This document shows, piece by piece, positions 46,000 to 55,613 of a DNA stretch of 64,000 nucleotides. The stretch is taken from contig JAGUYG010000027.1 of NCBI GenBank assembly GCA_020061465.1, positions 1-64,000 of the forward strand, read 5' to 3'. The position numbers were made by a program, and so were the translations under genes. Numbering within the stretch: the first letter of the stretch is position 1; every line of letters begins with the position of its first letter. Under the pieces are notes generated by a model, which saw nothing but the letters and a program-made list of their open reading frames with translations, was not told the DNA's origin and ran no database searches. This DNA is from Ignavibacteriales bacterium (GTDB lineage: Bacteria > Bacteroidota > Ignavibacteria > Ignavibacteriales > Ignavibacteriaceae).

Positions 46000-48971
46000 A
46001 ACGACTAATCTTTTTCATATCATTCTTTTTAAGTGTTACCGGATATCTCCCTGCTCAAACTGCTTCTGAAAAATTTAACGATGCCATGTTTGCATACAAT
46101 TCATCCGATTTTGTGAATGCAGTTAAATTGTTCGATGACTTCTTTTCTAACTATCAATTAAAAGATGAACTTTATGCTGCCGCGAAGTATTATTCTTCCG
46201 AATCATTAATTAATTCCGGTAATCTTGATGCTGCCGCTGCCGGGTTTGAATTTTTAGTTAATCATTTCAAATGGTCGAATTTTAGAGATAAATCTTTGTA
46301 TCGTCTCGGCTTGATTTATTTCGAACAAAAATTATTCAGTAAAAGCAGAGACAGATTGAAGCAATTATTAGATGAGTATCCTGAAAGCGAGCACATCGGT
46401 TCAGCACTTTATTGGATAGGGGAATCTTACTCTGCCCAAAATTTACTTGAAGAAGCAATTCAATTTTTAGAAGAAGCTGTTCAAAAGCGAAGTAATAATA
46501 AGTACATAGATTATACAATCTATACTCTCGCATCGGTTTATGAAAAAATTGGAGATTATGAGAAAGCCGTTAGCTACTATGATAGGCTGCTTTCTTATCA
46601 CCGCGAAAGCCCGTTAGCTGTGTCGGCACAAATACGAATCGGGATTTGCTACTTCAAGCTGAAAGATTATCATTCCTCCATACTTGAGCTAAAAAATCCG
46701 ATGCTTGCAAATCTTCCGTTAGATCAATATGCCGAAAGTCTTTACCTTCTTGCTAACTCACAGTACCGCGTTCAAGAATATGAGAATGCCGAAAAAACCT
46801 ATCTTGAAATTATTCAGAACTTTCCCTCATCGGATGTGATTAGAGAAGTTAAGTACGGATTGGGCTGGTCTTATTTTCAGCAAAAAAAATATAACGATGC
46901 TTATAGAATTTTTAATCTCTTATCTGAAGAAAGCGACAGCATAGGAATTAAATCGTTTTATTGGAAAGCTGAAGCTAAGAGATATGCGGGACAGGACAGT
47001 GAAGCATACAACATTTACAAAGAATTTATGGAAAGATATCCTAATCATGAACTTGTCAGTAATGTTCAATATCAGATGGGTGTTATATTCTTCAACTCAA
47101 AAAGATTTGAAGCATCGGAAAACTACTTGAAAGCTGCTGTGAATTCACCTGATTCTGACACTCGAAGCAGAGCCTACACGATGTTAGGCGAGATTGACTT
47201 GAACAGAAAAAAATTCGGTCCTGCAAGAATGAGTTTCGAAGCGGCTCTTAATGTCGCCGGTGTTCAGGATGATTTAGTTAATCGTGCAAGATTGGGATTC
47301 GGAATTTCCTTCTATTATCTTAAACGCTATAAAGATGCGATTACTCAATTGAGCTTGATTGAAAAAAGTGATCCGCATTTCGAAAGCGATAAGGTTAACT
47401 TCTTCCTTGCCGAAAGTTATTTTGCTTCAAAAAATTATTCCGATGCACTTAAGTATTATGATGGTGTCGATCCTTCAAATCCCGAACTTGCGAACTCAAG
47501 CTTATATGGCAAAGCATACTGTTATTTCAATATTCGTCAATATGAAAATGCGGCTTACCAATTTTCGGAATTCATAAAGAAATATCCTCGCGATACCAAA
47601 ATTGTAGATGTGCGATTGAGATTAGCCGACAGCTATTTCGGAAGCAAAAATTATACAGCCGCAAGCAACGTGTATAAAGATTTGTTCAAGACAGGTTTGG
47701 GAACTTCAAATAATTCTTATGTTCACTACCAATATGCTCAAGCTCTCTATAAAGCCGGTCAGATCAACGATGCGATAAATGAATTTAGAAATCTTCAAGA
47801 AAAATTTCCGTCTTCCGAATTTGCCGACCGTTCTCTTTTTGTTGTAAGTTGGATTTATTTTCAGCAGGGAAATTTTAGCGAGTCAATTTCTAATTATCAA
47901 AGTGTATTGAATTTATACCCGCGCTCTACACTTGGTTCTTTAATTTATTATTCAATTGGGGATGCATATTTTAATTTAGGCAGATATGATTCGGCAATAG
48001 TTAATTATCAACGTGTTGTAGTAAACTATCCTAATTCGAATAACGTTTTCGATGCGATCAATGGAATACAGTACAGCTACGTAGCATTAGGACAACCGGA
48101 AAAAGCTGTCTCTTTGATTGATGAATTTGTTATGAAGAATCCCGGATTAAGCTTTTCCGATCAGCTCTTTTTCAAAAAAGGAGAAATTTATTACAGCTTA
48201 AGAAACTATGAAGCTGCAAAAGCAAGTTACAAAGAATTTATTTCGAATTTTCGGAAGAGTAAATTTGTTCCGGATGCATATTATTGGATAGGGAAGAGCG
48301 CTCAAAATCTTGCACAGCTTGATGAAGCGCTTTTCAATTTTAATATGGTGTTTGATTCTTACAAAAGCAGCGAATCTGCGGTAGCGGCTATTATTGAAAT
48401 TTGCAACATCTATAATCAGCAAAAAAATTATGATGCGGCATTAGCTGCAATAAACAAAGGCGTAAGCAGTTTTTCCAATTCTAATAGAATACCGGAACTG
48501 CTCTTCATAAAAGCTAATACACTTGTAAACAAGGGAAATATTGCTGCTGCGTATGAAGTTTATGATGAAATCGTTCAGTATTATCGTGGTTCTATCTTTG
48601 CCGAAAAATCGAAATTTGAACTTGGATTGATCGAGCTTGCAACTAAACGTTATGAAAATGCTGAAATTTATTTTAAAGATCTCGCAGAGAAAAGATCGGA
48701 TGATCTGGGTGCAAAAGCGCAATTCCATTTAGGGCTTACTCTTTACGAACAAAAAAAACTTACCGAAGCTATTACAGCTTTCGTGAGAGTTAGAACAATT
48801 TTTTCATCATATACCGAATGGTTAGCCCGTTCTTATTTGAAGATGGGTGATATTTATGTTGAATTAAAAGATTATGAAAAAGCAAAGGAGATGTTTAGAA
48901 CCGTACTGAGCGTACATAGGGGAGACCCGCTCGGGATTGAAGCTCAAACTAAGCTGAGGACATTAAAATGA
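45996..48971 (+). CDS. Large exported TPR protein (about 20 repeats)
   Basis: This 991-residue protein has a signal peptide (1-20, ending LPAQ) and then an almost continuous array of TPR/BamD-like repeats, such as ALYWIGESYSAQNLLEEAI, LYLLANSQYRVQEYENAEKT and IYYSIGDAYFNLGRYDSAI. The repeat class resembles CpoB/YbgF and outer-membrane lipoprotein TPRs that bind peptidoglycan or barrel machinery, but here it is far longer. It overlaps both neighbours by 4 bp (ATGA) and opens an operon that ends with ExbB, ExbD and TonB. Confidence 0.85.
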   Translation: MKRLIFFISFFLSVTGYLPAQTASEKFNDAMFAYNSSDFVNAVKLFDDFFSNYQLKDELYAAAKYYSSESLINSGNLDAAAAGFEFLVNHFKWSNFRDKSLYRLGLIYFEQKLFSKSRDRLKQLLDEYPESEHIGSALYWIGESYSAQNLLEEAIQFLEEAVQKRSNNKYIDYTIYTLASVYEKIGDYEKAVSYYDRLLSYHRESPLAVSAQIRIGICYFKLKDYHSSILELKNPMLANLPLDQYAESLYLLANSQYRVQEYENAEKTYLEIIQNFPSSDVIREVKYGLGWSYFQQKKYNDAYRIFNLLSEESDSIGIKSFYWKAEAKRYAGQDSEAYNIYKEFMERYPNHELVSNVQYQMGVIFFNSKRFEASENYLKAAVNSPDSDTRSRAYTMLGEIDLNRKKFGPARMSFEAALNVAGVQDDLVNRARLGFGISFYYLKRYKDAITQLSLIEKSDPHFESDKVNFFLAESYFASKNYSDALKYYDGVDPSNPELANSSLYGKAYCYFNIRQYENAAYQFSEFIKKYPRDTKIVDVRLRLADSYFGSKNYTAASNVYKDLFKTGLGTSNNSYVHYQYAQALYKAGQINDAINEFRNLQEKFPSSEFADRSLFVVSWIYFQQGNFSESISNYQSVLNLYPRSTLGSLIYYSIGDAYFNLGRYDSAIVNYQRVVVNYPNSNNVFDAINGIQYSYVALGQPEKAVSLIDEFVMKNPGLSFSDQLFFKKGEIYYSLRNYEAAKASYKEFISNFRKSKFVPDAYYWIGKSAQNLAQLDEALFNFNMVFDSYKSSESAVAAIIEICNIYNQQKNYDAALAAINKGVSSFSNSNRIPELLFIKANTLVNKGNIAAAYEVYDEIVQYYRGSIFAEKSKFELGLIELATKRYENAEIYFKDLAEKRSDDLGAKAQFHLGLTLYEQKKLTEAITAFVRVRTIFSSYTEWLARSYLKMGDIYVELKDYEKAKEMFRTVLSVHRGDPLGIEAQTKLRTLK

Positions 48972-50611
48972 TCAAAAAGATTTTTATAACATTATTTTTA
49001 TTTTCATTAACCGCTGCGGCTCAAGATGACAGGCCTAACCCAAATGTAGAACTTCCGGATTTTGTTATTACCGGCACCGATGTGGTTTCGGTCCAAATAT
49101 CCGATAAATTAGCTCCGGAATTTGTCTCAACCATCTCAGAGGAATTCATCAAACCGCGCTTTACGCCGGAAGAACTTGGTTTGAGAGAACCTTCTCATCC
49201 CATGAAAAATGAAATTAAATTGTTTGACAATGCTGATTATTTAAACGGTTATCTTTCCGCCGGAGTCGGTTTGTATACGCTTCCTTCTGTTAAATTTCGT
49301 TATACATATACGGCAGATAATTTAATTCTTGAAGGAATAGGTTTAGGCATGAACAGACGTGCGTATGAATACGAAGATGCTTTTAAAAATAAAATTGAAA
49401 ATACAGATCGGTATTCAATAACGGGAGTTGCGAATTTATCTTACATCATAAGTAATGACGCCGATTTTTTGCCTTATACTAACTTCAAATTACATGGAGA
49501 TTACGGCTTATCTTCATATAAATTATTTGCCTTTCCCGATACAACTTTTAAAAGAAATTTAAATAAAGGGAATTTTTCATTTTCGATGAACAACCTTTCT
49601 AATAAATTACTCATATACGATTTTTCTGTCGGGGATAATTACACTTTTTTAAGCGACGAAAAATTTTCTGAAAATACGCTTCGAGCTAATGGTATGGCTA
49701 AGGTGCTGCTTAAGAATGTTACTTTTGGGGCTAAAATTTATTACCTCCGGCAATGGTTAGAAAGCCATATTGATTTTCCGGTAGCCGTAGAACAACACGG
49801 CGCCAGAGATTTTCTGAATATGCAAACAACAGTGGGACTTGAAGTTACAAAATTGGTAAGAGCATCCTTTGGGTTTAATTATGCTGCAACAAAAAGTCAA
49901 AACTATTTTTCTCCTTATCTTGCAGTAGCGCTGAAAGTTGATAAAAATTTATCCTTCTTCGGTGAATATGCGCCTGCTGCCGAATTCCTTACAGCCGGTG
50001 ATTTCTTAAGGGAAAATGAGTATTTAAATTATCGAAGTGTAATTAATCACTATTTCAAAAAATCTACCATTATGAACTTTGCTGTTAAGTATGAATACGA
50101 CAAGTACTTTCAAATTGACGGCGGATTGGGATACTTCTATGCTTCCAATTACCCTTATCATGACACAATTAGCTCCGGTAAATTTGACCTGAAAACCGCT
50201 GATGAAGTAAAGAGCTTCACTCCATATCTTAATTTATTATTTCATCCCGGTCCTTTCGGTATGTTTTACGGCACGATAAAATTAAACGATACCAGAACCG
50301 CAGACACGTTGAACCAAATTATTCCCTATCATCCTGCACTTCGTGCTGCTTTAGCGTATTCGTATAACTTCAATTTTGGTGTCCAAGCCGGAGTGAAATT
50401 GGATTATGCATCAAAGAGTTATGTAGATATAAACAACGAAAAGGAAATTGAACCCTTCATAGATTTTAGTCTCAATTTTTCATATAAATTTATGCCGAAT
50501 TTTTCATTAACTTTGCAGTTGAATAATTTGCTTAATAACAAGAATTATCTTTGGGATGGATACCGGGAAACTCCGGTTGATATTATCGCAGGCTTAAATT
50601 ATAGATGGTAA
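48968..50611 (+). CDS. Outer-membrane beta-barrel protein, plugless
   Basis: This 547-residue protein has a signal peptide (1-18, AAAQ) followed by a short, proline-rich periplasmic segment with PDFVITGTDVVSVQI. From about residue 85 on it has regular barrel strands, ending RETPVDIIAGLNYRW with a terminal aromatic residue. The strand pattern is TonB-receptor-like (LNNLLNNKNYLWDGY near the end), but there is no room for a plug domain. It is coupled to the TPR gene by a 4-bp overlap. A passive or TonB-linked pore is an inference. Confidence 0.72.
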   Translation: MIKKIFITLFLFSLTAAAQDDRPNPNVELPDFVITGTDVVSVQISDKLAPEFVSTISEEFIKPRFTPEELGLREPSHPMKNEIKLFDNADYLNGYLSAGVGLYTLPSVKFRYTYTADNLILEGIGLGMNRRAYEYEDAFKNKIENTDRYSITGVANLSYIISNDADFLPYTNFKLHGDYGLSSYKLFAFPDTTFKRNLNKGNFSFSMNNLSNKLLIYDFSVGDNYTFLSDEKFSENTLRANGMAKVLLKNVTFGAKIYYLRQWLESHIDFPVAVEQHGARDFLNMQTTVGLEVTKLVRASFGFNYAATKSQNYFSPYLAVALKVDKNLSFFGEYAPAAEFLTAGDFLRENEYLNYRSVINHYFKKSTIMNFAVKYEYDKYFQIDGGLGYFYASNYPYHDTISSGKFDLKTADEVKSFTPYLNLLFHPGPFGMFYGTIKLNDTRTADTLNQIIPYHPALRAALAYSYNFNFGVQAGVKLDYASKSYVDINNEKEIEPFIDFSLNFSYKFMPNFSLTLQLNNLLNNKNYLWDGYRETPVDIIAGLNYRW

Positions 50612-50639
50612 CCCCGTCTAATAAAGGATAATATAAAAA

Positions 50640-52502
50640 ATGACCAAAGCTGAGTTAGTTAGAAAAATTGCCAAGATTGTAGGTGTGTCCGATTCGGATG
50701 CAAAAATCTTTTTTGAGCTGTTTCTTACAAAGATTGCGCATATTGCTAATCCCGGAGACGCAATACATCTAAAGGGAGTAGGAATATTCGAAGTCAAAAA
50801 AGGAAAGATTAACAAGCGGAGGCAGGAATATCCCGATGAAATAAACGAAGTAATTTATACCGAAATTGTTCAATACTCATCCGAACCAAATATGTCCGAA
50901 GAAGATAAATTTTTATTTAACATTCCCGCCGTGCGTACCGAAAATTATTACCCGATCGATTCACATTTTAGCTTGAGTTTTGGCAAGCCGGTTATTCCGG
51001 TTGGAAGTGCTAAAAGTACCGAATATTTCATTCCGCCTACCGGAAATGAACTCTTAAAATTAATTGATACTAAAGTAGATAAGTTAATCACTAACGCGAC
51101 TGTGCTTCAAAATTATTCTAAAGGAAATGAAATATTAGTGTTCGATTCTTTCCGTAAAGACGAAAACCAACTTGAATTTATGTTGGATAAAAAATCCACA
51201 AAGAGAAAATCAGTGCCTTCAAGCAAAGGGGTTATTATTAAGTCTGCCGGAGATGAAATAAAGGAACAGCGAAAAGTTGAAAATTTGCCGTGGGATTTTG
51301 GCGAAGAATTATCTAAACAAATTGCCGAAGAAGCACTTTTAGACATCGAAAGAGAGGAAAATGAGATTACAGAAGATGAAGACTCGTATTCCTCATTCGC
51401 ATGGGATTTTGGTAAGTTTTCCGAGGGTGAAACCGAAGATGTAGAATCTTCCCAATTGGGTAAAGCAATAAAAGAAGCTGAAAAATCGCTGCAGGAGATC
51501 GATGAAGAAAAGTATATTCCGGAACCAAAAAAGAAAACCGATGCAGAGGAAGATTTTATTGAAGAAAAAGAGAGTGAAACTAATTTTAAGCGGGTTAAAT
51601 CTATCACTTCTGAATTTATTGCACCACTCGAAGATGAACAGACTGAGGAGGAAGAATTACAAAATTGGGATTTCGATTCAGGCGAGATTGAGGAAACATT
51701 AGAAAAAGATTTGGAAGCTGAAATTACTCCAACAAGTTTCGAAGATGATATTGAAAAGAAAACAGCTTTAAGCAAGGATTTCAGTTTGTCCGGTGAATTT
51801 GAATCTGAAGAAGAAAAGCAAAAAGAATCTGTTGAAGAAATAATTGAACGCGAATTTAGAAAACGTACACAAACACTTGAAGAAAGTTACAGAAAAAGGA
51901 GTTCGGCAGCCCGGTTTTTTGTTGTATTAGGGACAGTTCTGGTTATTGTAATCGGATGGCTCCTTTACAACTGGTTGAATACCATGCTAAGTAAAAAAGA
52001 ACCGGAGAGCAGTTCTCTCAAAGCGAGTATTTTACGAACGCCGGTGGTTATTAATAGAAATTATGAAATTCCTGTTACCTATCCATATTTGCCTAACATG
52101 GGTAATTTAATTACTTATGATCCAATCGATCCGGCTGTCTTCAAAACAAAAATTACTGCTGTTGATACAACCGCTCTAAGCCAGGGACCCGATCAGAAGA
52201 AGGAAACGGTACGTAAGGTACCTGAACCAAAGGAAACTAAACCTATTGTAACTGAGTTAAAACCAGCGGTTGATTTGGAAAGAGTAAAAGATAATATTTA
52301 TAAATCGGGCGATACGTTTGTAGTGCAGGTATCCTCATGGCAGTCTCAGGCAAAAGCAGCGGCTGAAGTGGAAAGATTAAAAAGGCAGGGATTAAGTGCT
52401 TTCATTCAACGTGCTGAAATTCCTGGCAGAGGGACCTGGTATAGAGTCAGGGTCGGTGGTTTTAGCAGTGTTGCAGATGCAGAAAAATTCGTAAACAAAT
52501 AG
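50640..52502 (+). CDS. HU-domain, single-pass, SPOR-domain fusion protein
   Basis: This 620-residue protein combines three unusual parts. Residues 1-65 are an HU/IHF-like domain (MTKAELVRKIAKIVGVS, LKGVGIFEVKKGK). Residues about 200-420 are a highly acidic linker holding three WDF motifs (at 218, 255 and 343). A single membrane helix (425-446) is followed by a proline-rich periplasmic stretch and a SPOR domain (556-620; FVVQVSSWQSQAKAAAEVE). SPOR domains bind peptidoglycan strands lacking stem peptides. The topology would place HU in the cytoplasm and SPOR in the periplasm. It lies between the barrel gene and exbB. Confidence 0.85.
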   Translation: MTKAELVRKIAKIVGVSDSDAKIFFELFLTKIAHIANPGDAIHLKGVGIFEVKKGKINKRRQEYPDEINEVIYTEIVQYSSEPNMSEEDKFLFNIPAVRTENYYPIDSHFSLSFGKPVIPVGSAKSTEYFIPPTGNELLKLIDTKVDKLITNATVLQNYSKGNEILVFDSFRKDENQLEFMLDKKSTKRKSVPSSKGVIIKSAGDEIKEQRKVENLPWDFGEELSKQIAEEALLDIEREENEITEDEDSYSSFAWDFGKFSEGETEDVESSQLGKAIKEAEKSLQEIDEEKYIPEPKKKTDAEEDFIEEKESETNFKRVKSITSEFIAPLEDEQTEEEELQNWDFDSGEIEETLEKDLEAEITPTSFEDDIEKKTALSKDFSLSGEFESEEEKQKESVEEIIEREFRKRTQTLEESYRKRSSAARFFVVLGTVLVIVIGWLLYNWLNTMLSKKEPESSSLKASILRTPVVINRNYEIPVTYPYLPNMGNLITYDPIDPAVFKTKITAVDTTALSQGPDQKKETVRKVPEPKETKPIVTELKPAVDLERVKDNIYKSGDTFVVQVSSWQSQAKAAAEVERLKRQGLSAFIQRAEIPGRGTWYRVRVGGFSSVADAEKFVNK

Positions 52503-52531
52503 CTGTTGACAAAACAAAATAAAGGAATAAT

Positions 52532-53188
52532 ATGAACCTGTTCTCAATTTTCATTAAAGGCGGCTTTATGATGTATCCTATCTTGTTGTGCTCGATAATC
52601 GGGATTGCCGTTGTAATCGATAGATATATTGTATTGAGAAAAGCAAAAATAAACGTTCCGGCTTTTATGGTCAGAATAAGAGGATTAATTAAAAAGAAAG
52701 ATATTTCGGGAGCTATCAGCTACTGTATGGAAGAGAAATCTCCTGTAGCTAATATCATTCGTAAAGGTTTAAAAAAATTCCGCCTCGGACATGAACGTGT
52801 TAAAGAAGCGGTTGAAAATGCCGGAAAACAAGAAATAAGTAAACTTGAAAGAGGTCTTTCCGTTTTAGCTACAGTTTCGGGTATTGCTCCGTTGTTAGGT
52901 TTTTTAGGTACCGTTACAGGAATGATTACTGCATTTATGACGATTGAAGACTTGCAGGGTGCCGCAAATCCAAGCGATCTTGCCGGCGGAATTTGGGAAG
53001 CGCTTACTACTACAGCATTTGGATTGATAGTGGGAATTCCGGCGCTGGCATTTTACAACTACTTCCTCAACTACGTTAAAAAATTAGTCGGCGATATGGA
53101 AATTGTTGCCAATGATGTTGTTGACATTATTCAGGATTCTTCCGGCGGATTAGTTGAAGTAGATGAAGAAATAGAAATAGATATTTAA
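52532..53188 (+). CDS. MotA/TolQ/ExbB proton channel
   Basis: This 218-residue inner-membrane protein has three membrane helices and the family signature ATVSGIAPLLGFLGTVTGM, plus GGIWEALTTTAFGLIVGIPAL. It forms the pentameric channel that converts proton-motive force into mechanical pull with ExbD/TolR. The exbD-like gene follows 9 bp later. ExbB versus TolQ cannot be told apart by motif. Confidence 0.93.
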   Translation: MNLFSIFIKGGFMMYPILLCSIIGIAVVIDRYIVLRKAKINVPAFMVRIRGLIKKKDISGAISYCMEEKSPVANIIRKGLKKFRLGHERVKEAVENAGKQEISKLERGLSVLATVSGIAPLLGFLGTVTGMITAFMTIEDLQGAANPSDLAGGIWEALTTTAFGLIVGIPALAFYNYFLNYVKKLVGDMEIVANDVVDIIQDSSGGLVEVDEEIEIDI

Positions 53189-53197
53189 AGGCTTACT

Positions 53198-53602
53198 ATG
53201 AAATTTCAAATATCAAGAGAACCGCTTAGCATTTTTAGTTTTTCTTCTTTAACAGATATTGTTCTGCTGCTTGTGATATTTTTCTTACTCACTTCACAAT
53301 TTGTAATTCAGACGGGAGTGAAAGTTAAATTACCCGGTTCCAAAACAAACGAACAAGCAGTACCTTCAAGATTAATTGTTACACTAACTGCCGGCGGCGG
53401 TGTTTATGTAGGAAACGAGGAAGTGGGGTTGGATGAACTTCCTGCAAAAATAAGTATCCTCAGAGGTGCCGGTGCCGATGATAATTTAATCATTCGCGCC
53501 GACAGAATCGTTGCAGTTGAGCTTGTAATCAAAGTGATTGATGCGGCAAGAGCATCAGGAATTGATAAGTTTACCATTGAAACCGAAAAAGAAAAATTGT
53601 AA
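53198..53602 (+). CDS. ExbD/TolR stator protein
   Basis: This 134-residue protein has one membrane helix (about 19-35) carrying the essential aspartate, Asp20, in LTDIVLLLVIFF, and a periplasmic beta domain with VKVKLPGSKT and DNLIIRADRIV. It pairs with the upstream ExbB-like channel. A TonB-like gene follows 24 bp later, completing an energising complex. Confidence 0.93.
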   Translation: MKFQISREPLSIFSFSSLTDIVLLLVIFFLLTSQFVIQTGVKVKLPGSKTNEQAVPSRLIVTLTAGGGVYVGNEEVGLDELPAKISILRGAGADDNLIIRADRIVAVELVIKVIDAARASGIDKFTIETEKEKL

Positions 53603-53626
53603 ACGATTATTATTACAGAGAGAACT

Positions 53627-54325
53627 ATGACTTATTCATCGATTCGACAGTTATCAATTTCAGCGTCTATTCTGCTTCATGGATTGATATTGATTCTACT
53701 AATATTTATTAAAATTTCATTCGAATATCCTCCAAGAGATTATGTAGAGCTCTCCTTCGGCACTTCGGGTGAAACCGGTTCAGCAGGTGCAATCGGTACA
53801 AGAATAGAGAGAGTAGAGGAATTAGCAGAAACGCAGGAGAAAAATCAAACAATCGACAAAAGTCATGAAGTTAAAGAAGTAGAGCTTCCGGTTGCAAAAC
53901 ATACTTCCGAAGAAAACGTAATAAAGCCGGCTGATAAACAAAAAGAAAAAGCTACTACTTCAGCAACTGAAACTAAAGAAACCACTAATTCAAAAGTGAC
54001 TACTCCCGGTCAAGGCAACAAAGCGGCAGGGGACGGCAGTTTTGGATATGATATCGATTGGGGCGGCAAAGGAATTCGAAAAATTTATAGTTACATTATA
54101 CCCGCTTATCCCGAAGGTGTTTACAAAGAAATTGATATCCGCTTGAGGTTTACAATTCTTCCTGACGGAACGGTAGGAACTATCATTCCTCTAATCAAAG
54201 CCGATACAAAACTTGAAAACGCAGCAATAAATTCATTAAGGCAATGGCGGTTTGAACCGCTAGATAATTCTCAGAGGAGGGAAGAACAAGCGGCAATTAT
54301 TGTTTTTCCGTACCGGCTTCAGTAG
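53627..54325 (+). CDS. TonB/TolA-type energy transducer
   Basis: This 232-residue protein has one N-terminal membrane helix (about 10-30), an alanine/lysine/glutamate-rich periplasmic arm (70-135), and a TonB C-terminal domain with the DIRLRFTILPDGTVG and AINSLRQWRFEPL segments. It should transmit energy from ExbB/ExbD to an outer-membrane protein, possibly the barrel encoded upstream. The 3' end overlaps the converging small membrane-protein gene by 29 bp. Confidence 0.9.
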   Translation: MTYSSIRQLSISASILLHGLILILLIFIKISFEYPPRDYVELSFGTSGETGSAGAIGTRIERVEELAETQEKNQTIDKSHEVKEVELPVAKHTSEENVIKPADKQKEKATTSATETKETTNSKVTTPGQGNKAAGDGSFGYDIDWGGKGIRKIYSYIIPAYPEGVYKEIDIRLRFTILPDGTVGTIIPLIKADTKLENAAINSLRQWRFEPLDNSQRREEQAAIIVFPYRLQ

Positions 54326-54596
54326 GTTCTTCTTTATAATACATACGGTAAAAGAAATATTCGGCTATCGATAAAAGCGCAAGTGAAAAAGTATCTCTGT
54401 CAAAGTAAATTCCAAATCCTTCAGGCGCCATTAAATATTTTGCAATCATTCCTGTTATAGACCAGCCTACAGCAAATAACAATCCTATCAAACCAAGATT
54501 TAATAAACCGGATACTAAATTTTCTTCCTGCCATTTTTTTGTAAAGATAATCAAGGCAAATAACAGATGACCGAAAAAGATTACCGCAATTAACAT
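54297..54596 (-). CDS. Small hypothetical membrane protein
   Basis: This 99-residue protein has three hydrophobic segments (about 1-17, 28-50, 65-85). I do not recognise the family. It is the last of four closely spaced minus-strand genes for membrane or secreted proteins and overlaps the tonB-like gene tail-to-tail by 29 bp. Confidence 0.6.
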   Translation of the reverse strand: MLIAVIFFGHLLFALIIFTKKWQEENLVSGLLNLGLIGLLFAVGWSITGMIAKYLMAPEGFGIYFDRDTFSLALLSIAEYFFYRMYYKEEPTEAGTEKQ

Positions 54597-54609
54597 GTTT
54601 ATCGAGAGG

Positions 54610-55113
54610 TTATGACGAAATTCTCTTATTCATTATTACCATTCCTAACAAGGCTCCTAAAATGCCGAAAATGGTGTTTATAATTCCATTGCTGAAAAGT
54701 ATAAGGAAAGCATACATAGGGGAAAAGCCCGTCGTTCTGATATCTGCTTCAATTTGTTTAAGTAACTTCATTGTATCGTCAATCAGAGGACCCAAATTAA
54801 AGTCTCTCATCATTGATTCTGTGTATGGTAGTGCCTCGATAAATTCATTGCTTTTTGTAATTAATGTAATAATTAGATCGATACCTGTTGCAAATATAGC
54901 CGCAAAGATGCCTGTCATTAATCCGAGGAAAAAAGCTCTTTCAATGGGAATTTTTTCAAAGAATCCGATAGTTCTTTGATACAAGTAAACCGCTAAGATG
55001 CCCGCACCCGGAATGATTAAACAGCAGGTAACACTTTTCATTCCAGGTACTGTTGCAAAAACTGCAGCACCGAAACCGCAAACCAAAGGCGAGAGAATTT
55101 TATTTTTATCCAT
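54610..55113 (-). CDS. DUF4199-like membrane protein
   Basis: This 167-residue protein has four membrane helices. Pattern and size fit the DUF4199 group of Bacteroidota, with a long hydrophilic loop (about 85-130) before the last helix and a glycine-rich ILGALLGMVIMNKR end. Function is unknown. It overlaps the DUF2085 gene by 8 bp upstream and is 13 bp before the small membrane gene. Confidence 0.65.
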   Translation of the reverse strand: MDKNKILSPLVCGFGAAVFATVPGMKSVTCCLIIPGAGILAVYLYQRTIGFFEKIPIERAFFLGLMTGIFAAIFATGIDLIITLITKSNEFIEALPYTESMMRDFNLGPLIDDTMKLLKQIEADIRTTGFSPMYAFLILFSNGIINTIFGILGALLGMVIMNKRISS

Positions 55114-55594
55114 GCAGCTTAGCTGATTTTGTTAAAAGAAAATTTTCTATCTCATTTGAAATATAAAGAAATACAATCGAACCGAAAATTATTCCGGTGG
55201 TGAGTGCAATACTTTTTTGATAAGCATAGACACCTATTGTTGAGAGAAGTACATCTGCTAGTAACAGCAGCGAGGCAATTAACAGTGGTGTTAGTTTATT
55301 CATTGCCGTTCTAAATTGAAATATAAGAAGGATAGATGCACTCAATGCGCCGATGTATATACCGCTGCACCGCGCACAAATTAATAATGCTGCGCCATTA
55401 ATGTGGATCGATTTTAATTCCGATTGATGACAAACCTTAGAATACAATAAATTAAGGAATGGATTAATTACACTTAAAGAGAGGGGATCATCCAAAATCG
55501 CAGGCAGTAGAAACCCGGCACACCAAAGTAAGGCGGAGAAAAATAAAATTACTCTAACACTCATGGAACGGGATAAATTTAATCTCTTCCCCAT
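55106..55594 (-). CDS. DUF2085 membrane protein
   Basis: This 162-residue protein with four membrane helices carries the DUF2085 signature: VCHQSELKSIHING and LICARCSGIYIGAL, with paired cysteines and a histidine that could bind a metal or heme. The role is not established. It is coupled to the DUF4199-like gene by an 8-bp overlap. Confidence 0.88.
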   Translation of the reverse strand: MGKRLNLSRSMSVRVILFFSALLWCAGFLLPAILDDPLSLSVINPFLNLLYSKVCHQSELKSIHINGAALLICARCSGIYIGALSASILLIFQFRTAMNKLTPLLIASLLLLADVLLSTIGVYAYQKSIALTTGIIFGSIVFLYISNEIENFLLTKSAKLHG

Positions 55595-55613
55595 ATAAAT
55601 TATTAGTTCCTAT

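Noticed and set aside
51113-51775. Long serine-rich open frame of 220 codons on the minus strand.
   Set aside because: It mirrors the acidic low-complexity linker of the HU-SPOR gene; the composition is a by-product of glutamate-rich codons read backwards.
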